DNA from: Silvimonas amylolytica | GTDB lineage: Bacteria; Pseudomonadota; Gammaproteobacteria; Burkholderiales; Chitinibacteraceae | NCBI RefSeq assembly: GCF_014645555.1 | Contig: NZ_BMLY01000006.1 | Coordinates: 1-64,000 of the forward strand | Length of the DNA stretch: 64,000 nucleotides | Direction: 5' to 3' | Part shown: piece by piece, positions 42,313 to 51,126 of the stretch | How positions within the stretch are numbered: position 1 is the stretch's first letter | Layout: the number at the start of each line of letters is the position of its first letter | Notes under the pieces: model-generated | Database searches by the model: none | Told to the model about the DNA's origin: nothing | Seen by the model: only the letters and a program-made list of their open reading frames with translations | Program-made: the position numbers and the translations under genes

Positions 42313-43736
42313 GTACGCTGGCACCAGATAGCGCGGCCGCACGCTGGGTTCCATTCCTGGTGGCGGCTGCGTTTTTCATGGAGAACCTGGACGCAACGGT
42401 CATCACAACGGCGTTGCCACAAATGGCCGTCAGCTTTGGTGTCGCACCTGCACGGTTATCGGCGGGCATGAGCGCATACATGCTGGCGCTGGCGGTGTTC
42501 ATTCCGCTCAGTGGCTGGTTGGCCGATCGTTTTGGGCCGCGCCGTGTGTTCAGCGCGGCCATTCTGTTGTTTACATTTGCGTCTTTACTGTGCGGCTTGT
42601 GCACCAGCCTGGCGCAGTTTGTTGCCGCGCGGGTACTGCAAGGTCTGGGCGGGGCGATGATGGTACCGGTCGGCCGGCTGGTGGTTTTGCGCAATACCCG
42701 GCCCCATGAACTGGTGCGGGCGATTGCCACCATCACCTGGCCCGGGCTGGTCGCGCCGGTGATTGGCCCGCCGGTGGGTGGTTTGATCAGCACATGGTTA
42801 TCCTGGCACTGGATTTTTTTGTTGAATGTGCCGCTGGGTTTGGTCGCACTGGGGTTTGCGCTCAAGTTGGTGCCCCCGGGCGGAGCCGGCAAGCGCGCGT
42901 TCGATCTTTGGGGTTTTATCAGCAGTGGTATCGGTTGCAGCGCACTGATGATGGGGCTGGATGCGGCCAGTCATCAGCCGGTCAACATCGCGCTGACCGC
43001 CGGGTTGCTGGCACTGGGTGTGGTCGCACTGGCCGTCACCGCGGGGCATATGCGCCGTGCCAGCCAGCCACTGGTTGATCTGACCGCGTTGCGCATCCGG
43101 ACTTTCTCTGTGACGGTGGTGGGCGGATCGTTGTTTCGGATTGCCATTGGCAGCGCACCGTTCCTGTTGCCCCTGATGTTCCAGCTGGCGTTCGGCTGGA
43201 GCGCAGTGACCTCCGGTTTTCTGGTGCTGGCGCTGTTTGCGGGCAACCTGGCCATGAAGCCCGGCACCACCTGGATCATGCGTCGTTTTGGTTTTCGCAC
43301 GGTCATGGTCGGGAATGGTTTACTGGTCGCGGCAGGTTTTGCACTCTGTGCGACTTTCCAGCCCCAGACGCCGTTGTGGTTTATCTGCCTTGTGCTGTTC
43401 TTCTGTGGTTTGTGTCGTTCGATGCAATTTACGGCACTCAACACCATTGGTTTTGCCGATGTGCCGCAAGCGCGCATGACCGGGGCGACCACCTTGTTCA
43501 GCGTATTGCAACAAATGAATGCGGGCATGGGGATTGCTTTGGGTGCAGTGTCACTTCGGCTGGCAGACAGCCTGTTGGGACATGCCGGGGCACGGCCATC
43601 CGTTGCGGCGTTCAGGCTCTCGTTTGCGTTGATTGCGATCGTGGCGTTATTGGCAGTGATCGACAGTATCAAGCTGCCGCGCAATGCCGGCGCTGCGGTG
43701 AGCGGGCATGGCGCACAAGAAGCCCAACAAAAGTGA
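42309..43736 (+). CDS. DHA2-type MFS exporter
   Basis: A 475-residue, 14-TM drug:H+ antiporter-type protein. ENLDATVITTALPQMA is motif D1, GWLADRFGPRRVF is motif A, and RVLQGLGGAMMVPVGR is a DHA2 block. It starts at GTG 42309, overlapping the SDR stop. The substrate is unknown. Confidence 0.9.
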   Translation: MSTLAPDSAAARWVPFLVAAAFFMENLDATVITTALPQMAVSFGVAPARLSAGMSAYMLALAVFIPLSGWLADRFGPRRVFSAAILLFTFASLLCGLCTSLAQFVAARVLQGLGGAMMVPVGRLVVLRNTRPHELVRAIATITWPGLVAPVIGPPVGGLISTWLSWHWIFLLNVPLGLVALGFALKLVPPGGAGKRAFDLWGFISSGIGCSALMMGLDAASHQPVNIALTAGLLALGVVALAVTAGHMRRASQPLVDLTALRIRTFSVTVVGGSLFRIAIGSAPFLLPLMFQLAFGWSAVTSGFLVLALFAGNLAMKPGTTWIMRRFGFRTVMVGNGLLVAAGFALCATFQPQTPLWFICLVLFFCGLCRSMQFTALNTIGFADVPQARMTGATTLFSVLQQMNAGMGIALGAVSLRLADSLLGHAGARPSVAAFRLSFALIAIVALLAVIDSIKLPRNAGAAVSGHGAQEAQQK

Positions 43737-43793
43737 GGGAACTGTCATAATGCGGCTCGCATAAGAACGGCATACTCAGGCCGCAACAAAACT

Positions 43794-43809
43794 AATCGAC
43801 TGGTCAATT
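43794..43809. promoter_or_regulatory. Candidate TetR-like operator
   Basis: AATCGAC-TG-GTCAATT is a 16-bp dyad with one mismatched pair, located between the DHA2 exporter and the next MFS gene, 44 bases before the latter. No TetR gene is nearby, so this is only a candidate. Confidence 0.3.
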
Positions 43810-43852
43810 CGCAATGGCGGTGTGGCAGACGCACCGGTAACAGGAATACACG

Positions 43853-45019
43853 ATGTACCTCGCTCTACTGGCGCTTGCCGCCGCTGCATTCGGAATCGGC
43901 ACGACCGAGTTCGTCATCATGGGCCTTCTGCCCGAAGTCGCCAAAGATTTTGGTGTATCCACTCCGGCTGCCGGCATGCTGATTTCCGGCTATGCCATTG
44001 GTGTGACCATTGGTGCACCGATCCTGGCCATCGTCACCGCCAAATGGCCACGCAAGCAGGCGCTGGTGGGTTTGATGGGGCTGTTTATTCTGGGTAATGC
44101 GCTGTGTGCGCTGGCGCCTGGTTACTACACGCTCATGGCAGCGCGGGTGATTACGGCGTTCTGCCACGCCGCATTCTTCGGGATTGGCTCGGTTGTGGCG
44201 GCAGACCTCGTGCCGCAGAACAAGCGGGCACAAGCGGTGGCCCTGATGTTCACCGGGCTGACCGTAGCGAATATTGTGGGTGTGCCGTTTGGTACGGCAT
44301 TGGGTCATGTACTGGGTTGGCGCGCGCCTTTCTGGGCGGTTGTCGGGATCGGCGTCATGGCCGCGACCGCGTTGACAGTCTGGTTGCCGCATGTGCCGAC
44401 GCCCAAGGGTGACGGCATCCTGGGCGAGTTCCGCAAGATTGTGGACACGCAAACGCAGCTGGCGCTGCTGACCAGTACGCTGGCCTCCGTCAGTATGTTC
44501 AGCGTCGTGACTTATATCGCCTACATTTTGCTGGATGTCACCGGGTTTACGTCGACCCAGGAAAGCTGGGTGCTGTTGCTGTTTGGCGCGGGCATTACGG
44601 TGGGCGGGCTTGTTGGCGGGCGGCTGGCCGACTGGAAGCTAATGCGTGGCATGGCGATCACCTTTTTCATGCTGGCGCTGATCCTGGCCGTGTTCTCCTG
44701 GGCTTGCCATTACAAGATCCCGACTTTGGTCGTGGTTTTCCTGTGGGGCATGTTCTCGTTTGCGGTCGTGCCGGCCGCACAAGTGCGTGTTATCGATAAA
44801 GCGCATGGCGCACCGAATCTGGCGCCCACGCTGAATCAGGGGGCGTTCAACCTGGGTAATGCCTCGGGTGCATGGCTGGGCGGTGCAATGATTGGAGCGG
44901 GTTATCCGCTCTCTGACCTGCCCTGGCTGGGGGCTGCCGTGGCCCTCGTGGCGATGGGGGTCGTGGTGTTCTCCGGCATGCTTGATCGCAAGCTGGTGCC
45001 AGCGCCCGCGCAAGGCTGA
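43853..45019 (+). CDS. DHA1-type MFS transporter (AraJ/YdhP-like)
   Basis: A 388-residue, 12-TM transporter beginning LAAAAFGIGTTEFVIMGLLP, the mark of the AraJ/YdhP sugar-efflux and arabinose-polymer group. RVITAFCHAAFFGIGSVVAA and APTLNQGAFNLGNASGAWLG are further family blocks. AGGA lies 8 bases before the ATG. The dioxygenase gene follows 113 bases later on the same strand. Confidence 0.93.
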   Translation: MYLALLALAAAAFGIGTTEFVIMGLLPEVAKDFGVSTPAAGMLISGYAIGVTIGAPILAIVTAKWPRKQALVGLMGLFILGNALCALAPGYYTLMAARVITAFCHAAFFGIGSVVAADLVPQNKRAQAVALMFTGLTVANIVGVPFGTALGHVLGWRAPFWAVVGIGVMAATALTVWLPHVPTPKGDGILGEFRKIVDTQTQLALLTSTLASVSMFSVVTYIAYILLDVTGFTSTQESWVLLLFGAGITVGGLVGGRLADWKLMRGMAITFFMLALILAVFSWACHYKIPTLVVVFLWGMFSFAVVPAAQVRVIDKAHGAPNLAPTLNQGAFNLGNASGAWLGGAMIGAGYPLSDLPWLGAAVALVAMGVVVFSGMLDRKLVPAPAQG

Positions 45020-45132
45020 AACGGCGCATCAACGAACATGTACGGGAATCTACGGACTCTTTCCTGTGTCAGAACGATATGATGTGAACTGTATCTACCC
45101 GCATCTGTGTTTCGCGCTGACAATCTGTTCGT

Positions 45133-45906
45133 ATGGATAAGCTGGATCCCGTCTGCATGACATTGCCCCGTTCCGTTTCTGATGGTGCCGCCCAGGCGCT
45201 GTTACAGCACGCGCTGACGCAGCAGGGCTACTGCTTTGTCCCGGCTGCGCTTAGCCGGGCGCTGCTGGGCGCTGACGATGCGTTTGAGGCGGCCTGGCCC
45301 GCGTTTGCCGCCAGCTGGAACAACCTGGCGCTGGACGATTACATGGCCGATGGCGGCAAGTACCGCCTCCGCCGCCATGCCACGCTGAGTATCGCGGCGG
45401 CAGATCAGGCTGTTTGTCTGGAACCGCATCAGCCTCACTACCAGAGTCTGGAATATAACCCGCTGAATGGCGGGGTCGTCCGTCATTATCAGCCTGTTGA
45501 AGACGCCGTCATCCATAGTCCGGTGCTGGCACATTTGATGGCGGCAGGTAGCCGCGTATTCGGGGCGATGCTCCCGGGGTCAGCATGGCGGGTGGAAATG
45601 CACCAGTTCCGCATCACGGCGGATGGCACCAGTGCGGGTCAGCCCACGCCAGAAGGCATGCACCGGGATGGTGTCGATTTTGTATTGATGGTACTGATTA
45701 ACCGCCAAAACGTGCTGCATGGCGTGAGTACAGTGCAAGATCCTTCTGGCAAGGTACTGCAAACCTTTACCCTCACCGAGCCGCTGGATATGGCCGTTGT
45801 CAACGATGAGCGTGTCCGCCACGGTGTAACAGCCATTACGCCTGACATGGCGGGGCAACCGGCATGTCGGGATATCCTGGTGCTGACCTTTCGCCGCAGG
45901 GCTTGA
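45133..45906 (+). CDS. 2-oxoglutarate/Fe(II) dioxygenase, amino-acid hydroxylase-like
   Basis: A 257-residue protein of the PF10014-type family that includes L-isoleucine 4-hydroxylase. Metal ligands fit the HxD of GMHRDGVDFVL and the distal His of ERVRHGVTAI. EYNPLNGGVVRHYQP and MHQFRITADG are family blocks. It would hydroxylate a free amino acid; the substrate cannot be read from sequence. No clear ribosome site is seen; ATG 45160 is an alternative start. Confidence 0.88.
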   Translation: MDKLDPVCMTLPRSVSDGAAQALLQHALTQQGYCFVPAALSRALLGADDAFEAAWPAFAASWNNLALDDYMADGGKYRLRRHATLSIAAADQAVCLEPHQPHYQSLEYNPLNGGVVRHYQPVEDAVIHSPVLAHLMAAGSRVFGAMLPGSAWRVEMHQFRITADGTSAGQPTPEGMHRDGVDFVLMVLINRQNVLHGVSTVQDPSGKVLQTFTLTEPLDMAVVNDERVRHGVTAITPDMAGQPACRDILVLTFRRRA

Positions 45907-45929
45907 ACGTCACCATACGCTCAGGGTAA

Positions 45930-46772
45930 TTACATGGCCATTGGCGGGCTGGTAGAACCGAGCAAGGCGGCGCAGGCAAAAATGCCGACAAATGCCAGGG
46001 TTTCCAGCCACAACAAAGCCAGAAAACGTCGACGCGCGTCCGGTTGCTGCAAATCCAGCGCAGGCAATATGCTCCAGCGATTGGTGGCACCCAGAAACAC
46101 CGCCACGGCGACCAGTAGCAATTTCACTTTCATGATCATGCCCCAAGGCTGTTGCCAGAACCCGGCCACCGCTGGTCCGGCCATTTGCCCGATGCGCCAG
46201 ATATTGGCCGCACCGCTCAACGCAATCAGCAAGAGAGCCCAGGCTGCGATGTGCGACAACCGCCGTGCCTTGCTGGTATCGAAAACGTGTCTCCCAAAGC
46301 CATAGCGCGCAACAAAGATCAGCACACTGCCAGCCCAGGCGCCCGCAGCCAGCAGGTGCAATGTGTGCACGGCTGCCCCAACGCTCAACATGCCGGCATC
46401 GGCCACGTGGCCCATGCAAGCGCGCAAATACACAAACATGACCAGCGGGGCGCCACTGATCCATGCACTGGGCGGTGCACGTAAAGCAACACCGACCAGC
46501 ACGGCCATGACTAGAGCGCCCGCTAGCCAGACAGACCCAAAGTGGGTGTGCAAAACGGCGGGCAGCGCAGGCGCAACGGCGTTGATCTCTACACCCGCCA
46601 TGCCTGCGCCATTGACGGGCAGCAGCAACAGAAACACAAAGGCGGCTAGCGCAACCAGGCGCCATTCCAGTTGACCGCGTGCCAGCAACCACTGACCAAT
46701 CAGCAGGGCGGTCAGTGCATCAAGCACGCCCGCCACAGCAAACGGGCCAGGGCCGGCCCATTCCATGTTCAT
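45930..46772 (-). CDS. copD: CopD family copper resistance membrane protein
   Basis: A 280-residue protein with about eight TM helices and the CopD features LHTHFGSVWLAG and GAAVHTLHLLAAGAWAGSVL. CopD cooperates with periplasmic CopC in copper handling. The ATG at 46772 lies 5 bases after the copC stop. Confidence 0.9.
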   Translation of the reverse strand: MNMEWAGPGPFAVAGVLDALTALLIGQWLLARGQLEWRLVALAAFVFLLLLPVNGAGMAGVEINAVAPALPAVLHTHFGSVWLAGALVMAVLVGVALRAPPSAWISGAPLVMFVYLRACMGHVADAGMLSVGAAVHTLHLLAAGAWAGSVLIFVARYGFGRHVFDTSKARRLSHIAAWALLLIALSGAANIWRIGQMAGPAVAGFWQQPWGMIMKVKLLLVAVAVFLGATNRWSILPALDLQQPDARRRFLALLWLETLAFVGIFACAALLGSTSPPMAM

Positions 46773-46777
46773 CACGG

Positions 46778-47137
46778 TTATTTGACAGTAAAGCTGTATT
46801 TGCCCGTCGTGCGATGGCCATCCTCTGCCACTGCAACCCACTGTACCGTGTACTGACCTGCCGCCAATTGCGGCAACGACAAATGCAGCACCTTGTGATC
46901 CTGTGCATCGATCACTGCCTTGTCGGCCAGGGTTTTTCCGCTGCTATCAGCCACTTTGATACTGGAAAGTGATGGTTCCAGCGCCTCGGTATAAGCGATC
47001 CGCACTTCCTGCGGTGCATTGACCGTGCTGTCTGGTGCCGGGCTTTGTTCATGCGGATGCGCGTGGGCACTGGCCAGGCTGGTAGCCAGCATCAAAGTGG
47101 CCGCAGTCAGGGCAAGCGTGGAGCGAAGCGTTTTCAT
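46778..47137 (-). CDS. copC: CopC copper-binding periplasmic protein
   Basis: A 119-residue protein with signal peptide ending near SLASA, followed by HAHPHEQSPAPDSTV (the N-terminal His copper ligands) and AVAEDGHRTTGKYSFTV. Beta-barrel CopC fold. AGGAA precedes the ATG. Confidence 0.93.
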   Translation of the reverse strand: MKTLRSTLALTAATLMLATSLASAHAHPHEQSPAPDSTVNAPQEVRIAYTEALEPSLSSIKVADSSGKTLADKAVIDAQDHKVLHLSLPQLAAGQYTVQWVAVAEDGHRTTGKYSFTVK

Positions 47138-47239
47138 TGTTGAGTTTCCTGCAAAAAAGTGAGCGTTTGCCATGGCGGCAAAGACGCGATACGCAACGCC
47201 GCAGGTGCGGTCATCGCGTTGGTTCAAATCTGTATGGAT

Positions 47240-47626
47240 TCAGAACCGGGTTGCAGGAGGTGCCCGTGCGGGCGGGATGACAAACGCAGGCGCTGGCCAG
47301 TCCGCCAGCTGTTGTTGTAACAAAACCAGCCAGGCGTTGATGGGTGCCAGCAACGCCAGTTGGGGTAGCCCGGGCAGGGCGGGAATATGGCAAAACAGAG
47401 AGCATAAGGGGCAGCTTTGCGTAGCGCCGGTGGTGGTGTCTGCGCGATGTGCCCGGCTCATGCCGGGCATGCCGCAGTCGCTCATCTCGTCTTGCTGATG
47501 GCTGGCGGTGAGCGAGATTGCGACCGGGTTGAGCATCTGCATGACCGGCGGCACCAGCGCAGCCGCCAGCATTGCCATCAGGGCGGCAATCAAGGCAAAG
47601 CGGAAATAACGCAAAGACCAGTACAT
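47240..47626 (-). CDS. DUF2946 family protein
   Basis: A 128-residue protein with an N-terminal TM helix and the C-terminal CPLCSLFCHIP motif typical of DUF2946. These proteins are found in copper operons, and this gene precedes copC here. The CxxC-x3-C and Met/His-rich stretch (SDCGMPGMSRAH) suggest metal contact, by inference. The ATG at 47626 has no strong ribosome site. Confidence 0.78.
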   Translation of the reverse strand: MYWSLRYFRFALIAALMAMLAAALVPPVMQMLNPVAISLTASHQQDEMSDCGMPGMSRAHRADTTTGATQSCPLCSLFCHIPALPGLPQLALLAPINAWLVLLQQQLADWPAPAFVIPPARAPPATRF

Positions 47627-48275
47627 GGGGGAATTGTGCCGCCGTATTGGCAAGTTGTCGAGAACGGTTCTCAATGAAGCGCGGATCACTCAGTAAAACC
47701 GGTTTGGAAACGAGATTATTTCCGGCACAGAAAGAAATGCCGATAAACGGCGCCAGGATGCTTGTGGTGATACTGTGAACCTGATGCAGATTTACGACAG
47801 TGTTTCCTTGTGGCATTCCTTGCAGCAGATAAATAGAGGCTTTACGGCTGAACATATTAGTTGTTGATAATGATGAGTACGTGCATTTTCTGAAATCTGT
47901 CAAAAAGAATGCGTGAGAAAACCCGATGTTGAAGGCCTGAAAATTGAAAAATAACAATTGTTCTTACAGGCTTGTGTTTTCTGATTTTTGATTTTTAAAT
48001 GGATTGATTTTTTTTGAAATTACATTATTTGTTTTAAGAAAATATAAATAACATATTTAATAGAGCGATTGTATTTATCCATGCTTTGAGTGCCGTTGGA
48101 TATTTCCTGGTTCTCTCTGTGCTCAATGTTTCCGATTGTCCTGCCATAAGTGACAGGAAGATTTATTGCCCGTTTTGCCGCACAATCGGTGCCAGTTGGA
48201 AATGACCAGATGGCAGAAACGGTATGTAAACCGTACGCATAAAGGATGGCAGGGCAGGGGCGGCCTACCAAAGAG
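47627..48275. other. AT-rich intergenic region
   Basis: No supported gene. 47910-48070 is strikingly A+T-rich, with T and A tracts, compared with the rest of the window. It separates the copper genes from the quorum-sensing island and may mark its boundary. Confidence 0.6.
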
Positions 48276-48300
48276 AAAAGCCGGCATTGGCCGGCTTTTA
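48276..48300. terminator. Terminator of luxR
   Basis: AAAAGCCGGC pairs with GCCGGCTTTT around ATTG. It ends the minus-strand luxR gene. Confidence 0.88.
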
Positions 48301-48337
48301 TAGTCAGAACATAATTGAGGTCTGGATCAAGGCCGGG

Positions 48338-49048
48338 TCACAGCAAGCCGCGCAAAGCTGCTTGAACAACCGCAGATGTTTTGTTGGCCGCATTGAGTTT
48401 TGCCAGCGTGCTGTTCACATGGAAATTAACTGTGCGTTCAGCAATATTAAGAATGTCGCCAATTTCGGCTGAGGTTTTTCCTTCCGCTGTCCAGCGCAGA
48501 ATCTCTGTCTCGCGCGGCGTCAATTTAACCTCATGCCCGTATGAGGAATGCTCAAGAAAAAAGCGCGACATGCCAACGTGTGTGACTTGCGTCAAATAGG
48601 CCAGCAAGGGCTCATTTTCGCCTAGTTCAATCGCGGTAATGGGCTCACCTGAGCGCGCGACCGTCAGCATGCCAACGACGCCATTGCCATCCCGGCAACC
48701 CTGGGCCCAGCCATTGCGCAAGCCGTAGGAACGGGCGTCTTCCCAGAGGTCCCGGGAGTCGGCAAACAATTCGTCGCTCCAGACCAGGGGTACCATGGAA
48801 CGCGCACCGTGGGCCACCGTGGGGTCTTGCATGATGTACTGGTGCTCCGCGTAGCAGTTTTGCCACGCAGCCGGGTAGTTGTTGACCATCTCTGTACGGG
48901 GTGCACTTAACGGAAACGGCATGCGTGCACCGTAAGCGCAGAACTCAAAACCAATGGCCTGTGCCAGCTGCGTAACTTTGCTGAAATACAGGTTCTGGTC
49001 GTGAATGGTCAACAAAGAGTGAAGATTTTCTTCAATAAAAGGTGACAT
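48338..49048 (-). CDS. LuxR-type acyl-homoserine-lactone receptor
   Basis: A 236-residue quorum-sensing regulator. The ligand domain (about 15-165) keeps W and Y in AWQNCYAEHQYI, D-P in MQDPTV and W in PLVWSD; the C-terminal HTH reads LTPRETEILRWTAEGKTSAE, then ERTVNFHVNSTLAKL. GGGGAA precedes the ATG at 49048. It diverges from the DUF4902 and luxI genes. Confidence 0.95.
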   Translation of the reverse strand: MSPFIEENLHSLLTIHDQNLYFSKVTQLAQAIGFEFCAYGARMPFPLSAPRTEMVNNYPAAWQNCYAEHQYIMQDPTVAHGARSMVPLVWSDELFADSRDLWEDARSYGLRNGWAQGCRDGNGVVGMLTVARSGEPITAIELGENEPLLAYLTQVTHVGMSRFFLEHSSYGHEVKLTPRETEILRWTAEGKTSAEIGDILNIAERTVNFHVNSTLAKLNAANKTSAVVQAALRGLL

Positions 49049-49105
49049 TGTATTCCCCGTTCTGCCGGACAAACCCGGCTATTTTCTGGCGAAACGAGCC
49101 TGGAA

Positions 49106-49125
49106 AACTGACAACTCTGACACTG
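49106..49125 (+). promoter_or_regulatory. Degenerate lux box upstream of the DUF4902 gene
   Basis: AACTGACAACTCTGACACTG matches the lux box at 49620 at 13 of 20 positions. A TATAAA at 49146-49151 would place its centre at about -42.5 from the start of transcription, the usual LuxR activation geometry. Confidence 0.55.
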
Positions 49126-49186
49126 GCACCGCTTTTGCCTTCTTTTATAAACTGATCAATCCTGAAATGCAGTAAGGCTGCTGGAA

Positions 49187-49618
49187 ATGTCTTCACCCAT
49201 TGTTTTGAAAACCGGCGCTGTTTTGACCGGGTCTTTAGGCCTGTGCGAAGACGGTTATATCCGCCTTGATTTCAACGCGCTGCAACATACAGAACTGATT
49301 CACCTGGTATCCGGTCTTGACGATGACCCTTCCGGTGGTTTGAAATGCGGCACCGGTGTTGCAGCCATCAGTGGCTTTACAGAGTGGATCAGTACTGCGC
49401 GCCCTGTCGTGTCCATAGGCTGGGACTGGGTGATCGGATCTCGTGACGGCCGCGCGTATTACATGATGGTGGGAAAACCCCGCAGCAACATCATGCTCAT
49501 CGATGACCAATGCCGTGATCTGGGATTCGAGGCAACTGCTGATTTGCTGATGGCCCGACTCGACAGATTAATCTGGCAAGAAGCTACCAATGCCGCTATC
49601 ACTTCCCGATACGCTTAG
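49187..49618 (+). CDS. DUF4902 protein in a LuxR/LuxI locus
   Basis: A 143-residue soluble protein with GYIRLDFNALQHTELIHLVS, SGFTEWIS and VVSIGWDWVIG, matching DUF4902. Members of this family are known mainly from luxI/luxR loci and have no established function. It lies between luxR and luxI, with a lux-box candidate on each side, which suggests quorum-controlled expression and a modulatory role. The domain match is from memory. Confidence 0.75.
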   Translation: MSSPIVLKTGAVLTGSLGLCEDGYIRLDFNALQHTELIHLVSGLDDDPSGGLKCGTGVAAISGFTEWISTARPVVSIGWDWVIGSRDGRAYYMMVGKPRSNIMLIDDQCRDLGFEATADLLMARLDRLIWQEATNAAITSRYA

Positions 49619-49619
49619 A

Positions 49620-49639
49620 AACTGTCGCCGTTGACAGTT
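49620..49639 (+). promoter_or_regulatory. lux box of luxI
   Basis: AACTGTC-GCCGTT-GACAGTT is a perfect 7-bp inverted repeat of standard 20-bp lux-box size. AATTAT at 49661-49666 fits a -10 element, placing the box centre at about -42.5. It begins one base after the DUF4902 stop. Confidence 0.88.
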
Positions 49640-49703
49640 TTCCTTTCCCTGACCCTGGCAAATTATTCCCCTGCTTTAGCAACATATTCTATTGCGGGGT
49701 GAT

Positions 49704-50267
49704 ATGCATATATTGTCCGGACAGTCGGCACGTCTTCCTGACGGTGTCGCCAATGCATTGTCGGTTTACCGCCACAAAGTCTTCGTGGAAATGTTGGGGT
49801 GGCAATTGGATACCCCGCCGGGAATCGAACAAGATCAATTCGACCGCGCTGATACGGTTTATATCGTATCTCATGATGAAACAGGCCAGATCAACGGCTG
49901 CGCGCGTCTCTTGCCCACCACAAGTCCTTATCTGCTCGGAGACGTATTTCCACAATTGCTCAATGGTCTTGCTCCGCCCAGTTCGCCTGATATCTGGGAG
50001 CTTTCACGCTTTGCTGCCGTTGATTTCAGCGGTCAGACCCCTGTAGCAACGGGCCAGTTCAGCTCTCCGGTTACCGCGCAATTGCTGCATGAATCAATTC
50101 GGTGTGCGGGAAGACTGGGCGCCAAAATGGTGATTACAGTTTCACCACTCGGGGTAGAACGGTTACTTAGAAAACTGGGCTATACCGCGCGCCGGGCCGG
50201 ACCGCCAATGGTGATTGACGGGTATCCATTATTTGCCTGTCTGATTGACGTAGCCGAACCGGGCTAG
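49704..50267 (+). CDS. LuxI-type acyl-homoserine-lactone synthase
   Basis: A 187-residue synthase with all invariant residues: R23, F27, W33, E42, D44, D47, R68, F82, E99 and R102. It makes an acyl-homoserine lactone from SAM and acyl-ACP; the chain length is not readable. The ATG at 49704 has GGGGTGA upstream; an in-frame TTG at 49692 is less likely. Its own lux box implies positive feedback through the adjacent LuxR. Confidence 0.95.
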   Translation: MHILSGQSARLPDGVANALSVYRHKVFVEMLGWQLDTPPGIEQDQFDRADTVYIVSHDETGQINGCARLLPTTSPYLLGDVFPQLLNGLAPPSSPDIWELSRFAAVDFSGQTPVATGQFSSPVTAQLLHESIRCAGRLGAKMVITVSPLGVERLLRKLGYTARRAGPPMVIDGYPLFACLIDVAEPG

Positions 50268-50294
50268 ATCATTTGCCAAAATAGTAAGCACGCT

Positions 50295-50333
50295 GGCACA
50301 GGTCAGGCATCGCCTACAGACCTGTGCCTTTTG
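50295..50333 (+). terminator. Terminator of luxI
   Basis: GGCACAGGTC pairs with GACCTGTGCC around a 14-base loop and is followed by TTTTG. Confidence 0.85.
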
Positions 50334-50499
50334 TCTTGCACAAAGCTGAAAGTGTGGATGACTGGCTGCATGCACCGGCTTGGGTAGGGTAGGTGTGTGG
50401 CAGACGCCAGCGTGCCGGTTTACCTTTCCCTGCCACGGGTCGTGCCGGTGTTGCGGTGGCGTTTGCCTTTTTTTTCATACAGATAAAAAAGGTGCCGAC

Positions 50500-51042
50500 A
50501 TGCGTCAACTTGCTCTTCGTACCCTGATTGCTGCCACATTGGTGGCAACACCTGCCCTTGGTTTTGCCAAGCTGGCCCCAGATCAATACAACGCGCGCAA
50601 AGATGCGATCGGTCAGCGTTACGACGCCGCCAAATCCGAATGTAAATCCCTGGCTGGCAACGGCAAGGACGTCTGTGAGGCGCAGGCCGATGCCGACAAG
50701 AACATTGCCATGGCTGACCTGGTTGCTCAGGACAAAGACACCGACTCGGCCCGGATTGATGCAGCCAAAGAGCGGGCCAAGTCAGGCTATGACGTCTCTG
50801 TAGAAAAATGTGGTCGCCTGGCAGGCAACGACAAGGATGTCTGCAAGCAGACCGCCAAGGCGGATCGCGACAAGATGCTGGCCGACATTGATGCCAACAA
50901 GGCTCGTTACAAGGCAGATAACGAGGCCGATCAGGCTCGCCGTGATGCCGACTACAAAGTAGCCGTCCAAAAGTGTGATGCCTACAGTGGCGATCGCAAG
51001 GATAGTTGTGTGGCTCAGGCCAAGGGCCAGTATGGCAAGTAA
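50500..51042 (+). CDS. Periplasmic protein with three Cys-pair repeats
   Basis: A 180-residue protein with a signal peptide ending near ALGFA. The mature part is helical, Lys/Asp-rich, and has three related units: SECKSLAGNGKDVCEAQA, VEKCGRLAGNDKDVCKQTA and VQKCDAYSGDRKDSCVAQA. Each has a C-x9-C pair that could form a hairpin disulfide. AAGGTG precedes the ATG at 50500. The function is unknown; relatives are seen as hypothetical cell-envelope proteins in betaproteobacteria. Confidence 0.8.
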   Translation: MRQLALRTLIAATLVATPALGFAKLAPDQYNARKDAIGQRYDAAKSECKSLAGNGKDVCEAQADADKNIAMADLVAQDKDTDSARIDAAKERAKSGYDVSVEKCGRLAGNDKDVCKQTAKADRDKMLADIDANKARYKADNEADQARRDADYKVAVQKCDAYSGDRKDSCVAQAKGQYGK

Positions 51043-51090
51043 GCCCTTCTGCTAACCCGGCACTGTTTTGCCGGGCTGGAAGGCGCATCA

Positions 51091-51126
51091 AAAACCCTCC
51101 CGCACCTTGTGTGCCGGAGGGTTTTA
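51091..51126 (+). terminator. Terminator after the Cys-repeat gene
   Basis: AAAACCCTCC pairs with GGAGGGTTTT, with an inner GCAC/GTGC helix. A second hairpin (AACCCGGCA/TGCCGGGCT) lies just upstream at about 51055. Confidence 0.88.

Noticed and set aside
48020-48271. Small minus-strand open frame in the AT-rich region
   Set aside because: No ribosome site, no recognisable composition, and it ends in the AT tracts.
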